From assembly GCF_943371255.1 (NCBI RefSeq), contig NZ_CALRUC010000006.1:1-64000 (forward strand): 64,000 nucleotides of DNA, in the 5' to 3' direction. This document shows positions 55,373 through 64,000 of the stretch, in pieces (the stretch's first letter is position 1; each line of letters starts with the position of its first letter). The notes under the pieces are model-generated. The model had not been told where the DNA came from. It ran no database searches and worked only from the letters and a program-made list of their open reading frames with translations. The stretch comes from Ferrovibrio terrae_B. Lineage in GTDB: Bacteria; Pseudomonadota; Alphaproteobacteria; Ferrovibrionales; Ferrovibrionaceae. A program made the translations under genes and the position numbers.

Positions 55373-55421
55373 GCGCCAAGCGACCGGTGCGGGGATACGC
55401 AGGCTTCGGGCCGGTTGGCGC
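55373..55421 (+). ncRNA. Foldable 5' leader of metK (candidate structured RNA)
   Basis: GCGCCAA (55373-55379) pairs perfectly with TTGGCGC (55415-55421). Inside, CCGG (55384-55387) can pair with CCGG (55411-55414) after a four-base bulge, and TGCG/CGCA (55388-55391 with 55398-55401) forms an inner hairpin. It ends seven bases before the GAGGAGA ribosome site. It matches no SAM-riboswitch consensus I know and could be chance in GC-rich DNA. Confidence 0.35.
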
Positions 55422-55441
55422 GGTCGTGAGGAGATAAAAAC

Positions 55442-56656
55442 GTGGCGCGTTCTTCTTATCTGTTTACCAGTGAATCGGTGTCCGAAGGTCACCCGGACAA
55501 GGTCTGTGACCAGATTTCTGACGGCGTGCTGGATCTCTTCCTCAAGGAAGACCCCTATGCCCGCGTCGCCTGTGAAACCCTGGCGACCACCAATCGCGTC
55601 GTCATCGCCGGCGAAGTGCGTGGCCCCAAGAGCCTGGTGTCGAAGTCGGGTGCGGTGAACAAGAAGAAGATCGAAGAGGTGGCGCGCGCCACCATCAAGA
55701 AGATCGGTTACGAGCAGAAGGGCTTCCACTGGAAGACCGCCAAGGTTGAAGTGCTGCTGCATGGCCAGTCGGCCGACATTGCCGTTGGCGTCGATGCCGC
55801 CGGCAACAAGGACGAGGGCGCGGGCGACCAGGGCATCATGTTCGGTTACGCCACCAACGAGACGCCGGAACTGATGCCGGCGCCGCTGCAGTTGTCGCAG
55901 AACATCCTGAAGGCGCTCGCCGATGTGCGCCACAGCGGCAAGGAGCCGCTGCTTGGCCCCGACGCCAAGAGCCAGGTCACGCTGCTGTACAAGAACGGCA
56001 AGCCGACCGGCGCCACCGCCATCGTCGTCTCGACCCAGCATGCCCTGAAGGACAAGAAGGGCCGCGAGCTGGAAAGCGGCGACATCAAGCGCATCGTGAA
56101 GCCCTATGTCACCAAGGTGATGCCGAAGGGCTGGATGTGCGATGACGAGCATTTCTATGTGAACCCGACCGGCCGTTTCGTCATCGGCGGTCCGGACGGC
56201 GATTGCGGCCTCACCGGCCGCAAGATCATCGTGGACACTTACGGCGGCGCGGCCCCGCATGGCGGCGGCGCCTTCTCGGGCAAGGACCCGACCAAGGTTG
56301 ACCGTTCGGCCGCCTATGTCTCGCGCTACCTGGCCAAGAACGTTGTCGCTGCCGGCCTGGCCGACAAGTGCCTGATCCAGCTGTCCTACGCCATCGGCGT
56401 GGCCTATCCGCTGTCGGTCTATGTCGATACCTACGGCACCGGCAAGGCCGACGAGAACAAGATCTCCAAGATCCTGCAGGAGCTGGTGAAGCTCAGCCCG
56501 CGCGGCATCCGCGAGCATCTGAAGCTGAACCGCCCGATCTACGCCCGCACCGCCGCTTACGGCCATTTCGGCCGCAAGCCGGAAAAGGACGGCGGCTTCT
56601 CCTGGGAGAAGACGGATCTGGTCAAGGACCTGAAGTCGGCCTTCAACGTCCGCTAA
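55442..56656 (+). CDS. metK: S-adenosylmethionine synthetase MetK
   Basis: A 404-residue enzyme that makes S-adenosylmethionine from methionine and ATP. Motifs: ESVSEGHPDKVCDQISD near the start, GAGDQGIMFGYA, and the P-loop-like GGGAFSGKDPTKVDRSAAY. Length is a little above E. coli MetK (384). It starts with GTG at 55442, GAGGAGA seven bases upstream. It supplies the cofactor for the many methyltransferases of this window. trmB follows 17 bp later. Confidence 0.98.
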   Translation: MARSSYLFTSESVSEGHPDKVCDQISDGVLDLFLKEDPYARVACETLATTNRVVIAGEVRGPKSLVSKSGAVNKKKIEEVARATIKKIGYEQKGFHWKTAKVEVLLHGQSADIAVGVDAAGNKDEGAGDQGIMFGYATNETPELMPAPLQLSQNILKALADVRHSGKEPLLGPDAKSQVTLLYKNGKPTGATAIVVSTQHALKDKKGRELESGDIKRIVKPYVTKVMPKGWMCDDEHFYVNPTGRFVIGGPDGDCGLTGRKIIVDTYGGAAPHGGGAFSGKDPTKVDRSAAYVSRYLAKNVVAAGLADKCLIQLSYAIGVAYPLSVYVDTYGTGKADENKISKILQELVKLSPRGIREHLKLNRPIYARTAAYGHFGRKPEKDGGFSWEKTDLVKDLKSAFNVR

Positions 56657-56673
56657 GGACGTGATGCAAGACC

Positions 56674-57390
56674 GTGTCTGACGACGAGTCCGCGGTCGCG
56701 CCACGACGCCTGATTTACGGGCGTCGGCGCGGCCGCAAACTTTCTCCCACCCGCGAAACCCGCTTCGAGACCTGGCGACCGCGTCTTGGCATTACTCTGC
56801 CGGCGCCGGGCGTCACGCTCGATCCCGCATCGCTGTTCGCCGCGCCGATGAAGGCCTACTGGGTTGAAGTCGGTTTCGGCGATGGCGGTCATCTGTTTGC
56901 GCTGGCCGAGCAGCATCCCGAGATAGGTTTCCTCGGCGTCGAACCCTATGAACATGGCGTCGCCAAACTGGTGATGCGGGTGGCTGAAAAGGTCGAAGCC
57001 GGTGGGCCCGACAATATCCGCATCCTCACCGACGATGCGCGCCTGCTGCTCAAGGCGCTGCCCGATCGCAGTGTGCAGCGCGGCTTCACGCTGTTTCCCG
57101 ATCCCTGGCCGAAGAAGCGTCATCAGTGGCGCCGCATCGTCAATGCAGACACCCTGGCCGACTGGGCCCGGCTGATCGGGCCGGGCGACGAGCTGCGCGT
57201 CGCCACCGACGTGCCGGATTACCAGCGCTGGATGTTGCGTCATATCCTGGCCGAACCGCGCTTTGACTGGCAGGCCGAAACCAGCCGCGACTGGCTGCAG
57301 CGCCCGGCCGACTGGCCGCCGAGCAAATACGAGCAGAAGGCCATCGCCGCCGGCCGCACCCCGCATTACTATCGTCTGTGCCGGATCTGA
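56674..57390 (+). CDS. trmB: tRNA (guanine-N7-)-methyltransferase TrmB
   Basis: A 238-residue SAM-dependent enzyme making m7G46 in tRNA. The SAM motif is VEVGFGDGGHLFALAEQHP; the family signature FPDPWPKKRHQWRRI and the end motif PSKYEQKAIAAGRTPHYYRL are present. It starts with GTG at 56674. It is 17 bp after metK, and a small membrane protein follows 19 bp later. Confidence 0.96.
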   Translation: MSDDESAVAPRRLIYGRRRGRKLSPTRETRFETWRPRLGITLPAPGVTLDPASLFAAPMKAYWVEVGFGDGGHLFALAEQHPEIGFLGVEPYEHGVAKLVMRVAEKVEAGGPDNIRILTDDARLLLKALPDRSVQRGFTLFPDPWPKKRHQWRRIVNADTLADWARLIGPGDELRVATDVPDYQRWMLRHILAEPRFDWQAETSRDWLQRPADWPPSKYEQKAIAAGRTPHYYRLCRI

Positions 57391-57409
57391 CCCGCAGAAC
57401 GAGGCCCTG

Positions 57410-58051
57410 ATGCCCTTCCGCCTGCTGGCAGCCGCCTTCATGGCGGCATTGCTTGCCACCCTGGGGCTGCTCTTTGCCCGGGTGGCCACGACTCCCGTGG
57501 CTGAATTGAACATCGCCGAGGGCGATTTCCTGCTGATGCGGCATGTGGCGTTAGGATTTTTTGGCGGTTTAGTGCTGCAAATCGTATTTCTTTACAAACA
57601 GCCGGGCATCCATCGCGGGCTGGGCTGGGGTGTGGCGGGCTATTTCGTGCTGACCCTGATGCCCTGGCTGGTGCTGTCCGATGCCGTGCCGGGCCAGGTT
57701 TCGCCCGGCCAGCCGCTGCTTTGGCTCTTCGTTGTGGCGGTCAGCGCCGCCGGCCTGTGGCTGCTGTGGTGGCCCCCGGCCGGTAAACCGCCACGGCTCC
57801 GCCGCCTGGCTGGCCTGGCCCTGCTGTTGCTGCCGCTGCTGGCCGGCACCATCGGCGGTCCGGCCGATGGCGGGTTGATCGGGGGTGATCCCGGCCAGGC
57901 AACAGACCCAGACTTTGGGGTCTGGCGCGGCCTGGCCCTCAATCTGCTGTTCTGGCTGTTGCTGGGGGTGTTTTCGGTGCTTTCAGCCCGCCGGGTGGTC
58001 CAGCGTCCGGCCGGTGAAACCGGTGCCGATGCGGGACCGGACCGGCCCTGA
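57410..58051 (+). CDS. Membrane protein, possibly CbtA-like
   Basis: A 213-residue protein with five or six membrane helices (for example residues 3-24, 43-60, 66-86, 100-120, 128-147 and 176-196). The segment GLGWGVAGYFVLTLMPWLVLSDAVPG resembles the proposed cobalt transporter subunit CbtA, but the usual CbtB partner and a cobalamin riboswitch are absent, so the call is tentative. GAGG lies six bases before the ATG. It ends the metK-trmB run. Confidence 0.55.
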   Translation: MPFRLLAAAFMAALLATLGLLFARVATTPVAELNIAEGDFLLMRHVALGFFGGLVLQIVFLYKQPGIHRGLGWGVAGYFVLTLMPWLVLSDAVPGQVSPGQPLLWLFVVAVSAAGLWLLWWPPAGKPPRLRRLAGLALLLLPLLAGTIGGPADGGLIGGDPGQATDPDFGVWRGLALNLLFWLLLGVFSVLSARRVVQRPAGETGADAGPDRP

Positions 58052-58080
58052 TCCGGCCCGCCGAAACGGGGTCAAAAGCC

Positions 58081-58108
58081 TTGCATTGGCTGAATTTGCC
58101 GCTATAAC
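58081..58108 (+). promoter_or_regulatory. Probable promoter of the rimP-nusA-infB operon
   Basis: TTGCAT (58081-58086) and TATAAC (58103-58108) are separated by 16 bp. Both boxes are near consensus. Transcription would start near 58115, giving a 155-base leader before rimP that contains an intrinsic terminator. Confidence 0.6.
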
Positions 58109-58156
58109 AGCGTCCGACATTGCTGGCCTGGTCCATGGTCGGATCGGGAAGAGGAC

Positions 58157-58180
58157 ATGGGCCGGCTGGCCCATTTTTTG
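58157..58180 (+). terminator. Leader terminator / attenuator upstream of rimP
   Basis: TGGGCC-GGCT-GGCCCA is a perfect 6-bp stem (extendable by A-T) followed by six T. It lies between the probable promoter and rimP, 90 bp before the ATG. It is either the end of the preceding operon or an attenuator that controls rimP-nusA-infB read-through. Confidence 0.75.
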
Positions 58181-58269
58181 TTTCTGCCGGGCAGAACCGT
58201 CCGGCAGTGTCCCGGGCCGGCCTGTCCACAGATATCGGCAAGAGTGTTCTAAAGGATCGAAGCGCACGC

Positions 58270-58791
58270 ATGGATGCGGCGAACCGTATTGCAGAGTTGA
58301 TTGCTCCCACGCTCGAAGCGATGGGCTTTCAGCTTGTGCGCGTCAAGCTGATGGGCACCGAACGTCCGGTGCTGCAGATCATGTTCGAGCGCGACACCGG
58401 CGGGGCGCCCCATGACGGCGGCATCACGGTGGACGATTGCGCCGAGGTCAGCCGGGCGGTGAGCGCGGTGCTCGATGTGGAAGATCCGATCAGCGGTGCC
58501 TACCGGCTGGAAGTCTCCTCGCCGGGCCTGGACCGTCCGCTGACCAAGCCGGCGGATTTCGAACGCTTCAAGGGATTTGCCGCCAAGGTTGAGCTGGGCC
58601 GCCCGCATGAGGGCCGCAAGCGCTTCCAGGGCCGCCTGGGTGGCCTGGCCGGCGATGCTGTTGTGCTGCGCGACGAGACGAAGGGCGACGAGACCCGTCT
58701 GCCGGTCGCCGAAATCGCCAGCGCCAAACTGATTGTCACCGACGACCTGATTACCGCGAGCCTCGCGGGACGCAGTGCGGCGGCGAATTAG
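58270..58791 (+). CDS. rimP: Ribosome maturation factor RimP
   Basis: A 173-residue 30S assembly factor. Signature regions are LEAMGFQLVRVKLMG, GGITVDDCAEVSRAVSAVLDVEDPISGAYRLEVSSPGLDRPL and the C-terminal SH3-like barrel. ATG 58270 aligns with E. coli RimP; the frame stays open upstream to 58120 but that part crosses the terminator hairpin and is not conserved. nusA follows 38 bp later. Confidence 0.96.
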   Translation: MDAANRIAELIAPTLEAMGFQLVRVKLMGTERPVLQIMFERDTGGAPHDGGITVDDCAEVSRAVSAVLDVEDPISGAYRLEVSSPGLDRPLTKPADFERFKGFAAKVELGRPHEGRKRFQGRLGGLAGDAVVLRDETKGDETRLPVAEIASAKLIVTDDLITASLAGRSAAAN

Positions 58792-58829
58792 AGTTTTTTA
58801 CCGGTAACGAGTTTCGAGGAACAGGAACA

Positions 58830-60350
58830 ATGGAAACGGTAACCAGTTTCAACCGGCTCGAGCTGCTGCAGGTGGCCGATGCCGTGGCCCGTGAAAAAGC
58901 AATCGAGCGCGATGTCGTGCTGATGGCGATGGAAGATGCGATCCAGAAGGCGGCGCGTTCGCGCTACGGCCTGGAAAACGACATCCATGCCGAGATCGAC
59001 CGCAAGAGCGGCGAAATCCGCCTCGAGCGCCATCTGGCCGTGGTCGACAAGATCGAGAACGATGCCATCGAGATCGGCATCACGGAAGCGCAGCGCCGCA
59101 ACCCCGATGCCCAGGTGGGCGATGTGATTGCCGAGCCGCTGCCGCCGATCGATTTCGGCCGCATCGCAGCCCAGACCGCCAAGCAGGTGATCGTGCAGAA
59201 GGTGCGCGAAGCCGAGCGTGAGCGTCAGTATATCGAGTACAAGGATCGCATCGGCGAGATCGTGAACGGTCTGGTCAAGCGCGTGGAATACGGCAACGTC
59301 ACCATCGACCTGGGCCGCGCCGAAGCGATCCTGCGTCGCGACGAGCTGCTGCCGCGCGAAACCTTCCGCCAGGGTGACCGCGCGCGCGCCTATATCTACG
59401 ACGTGCGTCGCGAGCCGCGTGGCCCGCAGATTTTCCTGTCGCGTTCGCATCCGCAGTTCATGTCCAAGCTGTTTGCCCAGGAAGTGCCGGAAGTCTATGA
59501 CGGCATCATCGAGATCCGCGCCGTGGCGCGTGATCCGGGCAGCCGCGCCAAGATCGCGGTGCTGTCGAATGACAATTCGATCGACCCGGTCGGCGCCTGC
59601 GTCGGTATGCGCGGCAGCCGCGTGCAGGCCGTGGTGAACGAACTGCAGGGTGAAAAGATCGACATCATCAAGTGGTCGCCCGATCCGGCCACCTTCATCG
59701 TCAATGCGCTGGCCCCGGCCGAAGTGGCCAAGGTGGTGCTGGACGAGGAAGCCAATGCTGTTGAAGTGGTGGTGCCGACCGACCAGCTGTCGCTGGCAAT
59801 CGGCCGTCGCGGCCAGAATGTGCGCCTGGCCTCGCAGCTGACCGGCTACGACATCGACATCCTCACCGAGGAAGAAGAGAGCGAGCGCCGCCAGAAGGAA
59901 TTCCGCGAGCGCAGCCAGCTGTTCATCGACTCGCTGGATGTCGACGAGACCCTGGCGCAGCTGCTGGTCACCGAAGGCTTCACCAAGGTCGAGGAACTCG
60001 CCTATCTGCCGGTCGAAGAACTGGCCGAGATCGAGGGCTTCGATGGCGACATCGCCAACGAGCTGCATGAGCGCGCGCTGGAATTCATCGACAAGCGCAA
60101 CACCGAGTTCGAGGAAAAGCGCAAGGCGCTGGGCGTTACCGACGAGATCGCCGCCATCGAAGGCATCACGCCGGCCATGCTGGTCGCATTGGGCGAGAAG
60201 GGCGTGAAGACGCTCGACGACCTCGGCGACCTGGCAGGCGACGAACTGCAGGAGATCGTCGGCGAAGGGCTTTCCAATGACGATGCGAACGCCATCATCA
60301 TGGCGGCGCGCCAGCATTGGTTCGAGGGTGAAGAGGGCGGCCAGGCGTAA
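58830..60350 (+). CDS. nusA: Transcription elongation/termination factor NusA
   Basis: A 506-residue factor with an N-terminal RNAP-binding domain (1-130), S1 (about 135-200), two KH domains (about 205-345, IDPVGACVGMRGSRVQAVVNEL and LAIGRRGQNVRLASQLTG) and two C-terminal acidic helix-hairpin-helix repeats (about 360-500). This matches the proteobacterial long form. NusA may itself act on the leader terminator of its operon. ylxR follows 31 bp later. Confidence 0.98.
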   Translation: METVTSFNRLELLQVADAVAREKAIERDVVLMAMEDAIQKAARSRYGLENDIHAEIDRKSGEIRLERHLAVVDKIENDAIEIGITEAQRRNPDAQVGDVIAEPLPPIDFGRIAAQTAKQVIVQKVREAERERQYIEYKDRIGEIVNGLVKRVEYGNVTIDLGRAEAILRRDELLPRETFRQGDRARAYIYDVRREPRGPQIFLSRSHPQFMSKLFAQEVPEVYDGIIEIRAVARDPGSRAKIAVLSNDNSIDPVGACVGMRGSRVQAVVNELQGEKIDIIKWSPDPATFIVNALAPAEVAKVVLDEEANAVEVVVPTDQLSLAIGRRGQNVRLASQLTGYDIDILTEEEESERRQKEFRERSQLFIDSLDVDETLAQLLVTEGFTKVEELAYLPVEELAEIEGFDGDIANELHERALEFIDKRNTEFEEKRKALGVTDEIAAIEGITPAMLVALGEKGVKTLDDLGDLAGDELQEIVGEGLSNDDANAIIMAARQHWFEGEEGGQA

Positions 60351-60381
60351 GCCGGCGGCTGCCGAAAGAGTATCGCGCGCC

Positions 60382-60864
60382 ATGCCTCAGCGGCGTTGTC
60401 TGCTGACCGGCCAGCGCGCGCAGGCCGAAACCCTGCTGCGGTTCGCCATCGTGACGATGGCAGCCGGACAGGGCGAGGCGGTGGAGCCGGATCCGGCCCA
60501 TCGGTTTCCGGGACGCGGGCTGTGGCTCGCGCCGGCACCGGATGCGGTGGCGATGGCGGTGGCCAAGGGAATGTTCCCCCGGGCCGCGAAACGCAAGCTG
60601 CAGGTACCGGCCGATCTGCCGGCCCGCAGCCTTGCAGCCTGGAAGGCCCATGTGGCCGGCCAGGTGACGAAAGCCCGGCGTGCCGGGCTGGTGCTGGCCG
60701 ATGCGGCCGCGGGCGAGGATGGCGCAACACCGCTGTCCTGCAATGCGGCGTCACTCGGCCTCGGGTGGCTGGTGCTGAAAAGCGCCCCGCTGACCCGGCG
60801 TGCGGCGGCCGATCTGGCCCTGCTCGCCCGGCTGCTGCCGGTGTCGCAGGACATCGGGCGTTGA
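60382..60864 (+). CDS. ylxR: YlxR (DUF448) RNA-binding protein
   Basis: A 160-residue protein. The YlxR domain is at about residues 1-85: QRRCLLTGQRAQAETLLRF and HRFPGRGLWLAP, with the conserved GRG. The C-terminal half resembles an L7Ae-like region (RAGLVLADAAAGED). YlxR is always between nusA and infB. In firmicutes it interacts with RNase P. The start is uncertain: ATG 60382 gives the usual length, and an upstream GTG overlaps nusA. Confidence 0.87.
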   Translation: MPQRRCLLTGQRAQAETLLRFAIVTMAAGQGEAVEPDPAHRFPGRGLWLAPAPDAVAMAVAKGMFPRAAKRKLQVPADLPARSLAAWKAHVAGQVTKARRAGLVLADAAAGEDGATPLSCNAASLGLGWLVLKSAPLTRRAAADLALLARLLPVSQDIGR

Positions 60865-60935
60865 CGGGTCGGGTGGGGGGTGCCATGAGGCTGGGCGCGC
60901 CATAGGTTAAGGCCCGGGCGTGAGACCGGGAGTAA

Positions 60936-60970
60936 GCATCGGTGCCGTCGGCACCATGCATGTAGTTTTT
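60936..60970 (+). terminator. Hairpin with T-run between ylxR and infB
   Basis: GCAT, a bulged C, GGTGCC-GTC-GGCACC and ATGC form a 10-bp stem. A run of five T follows at 60966-60970 after six other bases. It lies 25 bp before the infB start and could partly terminate or pause transcription. Confidence 0.5.
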
Positions 60971-60994
60971 AGGCGGTAGGCGGAAGCGGACTGT

Positions 60995-63889
<2,895 letters not shown>

Positions 63890-63921
63890 TCGCGGGCCAG
63901 CCTTACCTTTCGGAGTAGCAG

Positions 63922-64000
63922 ATGGCCCAGCGCAAGCGCAGCGGCGGCGGCAAAAGCAGTGGCCGCGACGAACTGCCCGGCGGGCGCAGCCAGCGTCAGC
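63922..64000 (+). CDS. rbfA: Ribosome-binding factor A, N-terminal fragment (cut by window end)
   Basis: The first 26 codons only. The peptide begins MAQRKRSGGGKSSGRDEL and ends GGRSQRQ, like the N-terminus of RbfA with an added basic stretch (SQRQ is where most RbfA proteins begin). GGAG lies seven bases before the ATG. The position after infB supports the call. Confidence 0.78.
   Translation, partial: MAQRKRSGGGKSSGRDELPGGRSQRQ

Noticed and set aside
55278..55441. A SAM-I, SAM-II or SAM/SAH riboswitch before metK
   Set aside because: The leader folds but lacks the conserved bases of these classes; kept only as an unnamed structured leader.
57410..58051. Cobalt uptake locus
   Set aside because: The protein is only weakly CbtA-like. 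CbtB and a cobalamin riboswitch are missing, so the call is kept tentative.
58120..58269. N-terminal extension of RimP by 50 residues
   Set aside because: The frame is open but crosses a terminator hairpin, and the part is unlike any RimP N-terminus.

Overview
This 64 kb window is chromosomal DNA from a GC-rich alphaproteobacterium, probably of the Rhodospirillales or a close relative. That placement is an inference. It rests on the conserved block fur-plsC-miaB-phoH-ybeY-corC-lnt-HTH-metK-trmB-rimP-nusA-ylxR-infB-rbfA, a MucR/Ros regulator, an IalB protein, MipA/OmpV porin-like proteins, a PAS_5 protein and a CIRCE-controlled groESL. I saw no rRNA, tRNA, insertion sequence, prophage or CRISPR array. 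Nearly all DNA is coding, and most antisense open frames are high-GC shadows.

Layout. 1-3360: a sensor histidine kinase cut by the window edge, a D-serine dehydratase/D-threonine aldolase-type PLP enzyme and a hotdog thioesterase. 3477-5695: groES-groEL with promoter, CIRCE operator and terminator. 5698-8736: a superoxide dismutase-rhodanese fusion, a divergent LysR regulator and ycaC. 8908-10903: a PAS protein followed by a soluble chemoreceptor, resembling a split aerotaxis receptor. 10982-15188: a DUF2177 protein, a two-component pair, a MipA/OmpV outer-membrane protein with a membrane protein, and a palindromic intergenic repeat. 15275-26487: mixed metabolic and transport genes (YegD-like Hsp70, stand-alone MetE-like core enzyme, GlxA-type regulator, methyltransferase, MATE and MFS transporters, SGNH hydrolase, M20 amidohydrolase, second MipA/OmpV protein, orphan AbrB-type protein).

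26615-34698 is the most interesting part. A sigma-54 activator with two PAS domains is divergent from an operon of a nitrate/cyanate-type ABC transporter (binding protein, permease, ATPase) plus cyanase. A -24/-12 promoter lies before the operon, and three copies of the dyad TACGA-N4-TCGTA lie beside the activator gene. A chemoreceptor with a NIT-like (nitrate/nitrite-sensing) domain follows the terminator. The whole reads as a sense, swim, import and degrade module for cyanate. Its control by an enhancer-binding protein differs from the LysR-type CynR of E. coli.

34703-45489 holds rlmN with two exported proteins, an ECF sigma factor without a visible anti-sigma partner, a PAS_5 protein, a secreted propeller-like protein, sppA-ihfB-lapA, an ornithine cyclodeaminase/FAD oxidoreductase pair, a VanX-like dipeptidase, a TsaB-RimI fusion and mucR. 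45624-64000 is the housekeeping block, interrupted by an inverted TPR/O-GlcNAc-transferase-like gene between plsC and miaB. Its 3' part carries apparent RNA-level control: a promoter plus intrinsic terminator ahead of rimP, a hairpin ahead of infB and a foldable leader ahead of metK.
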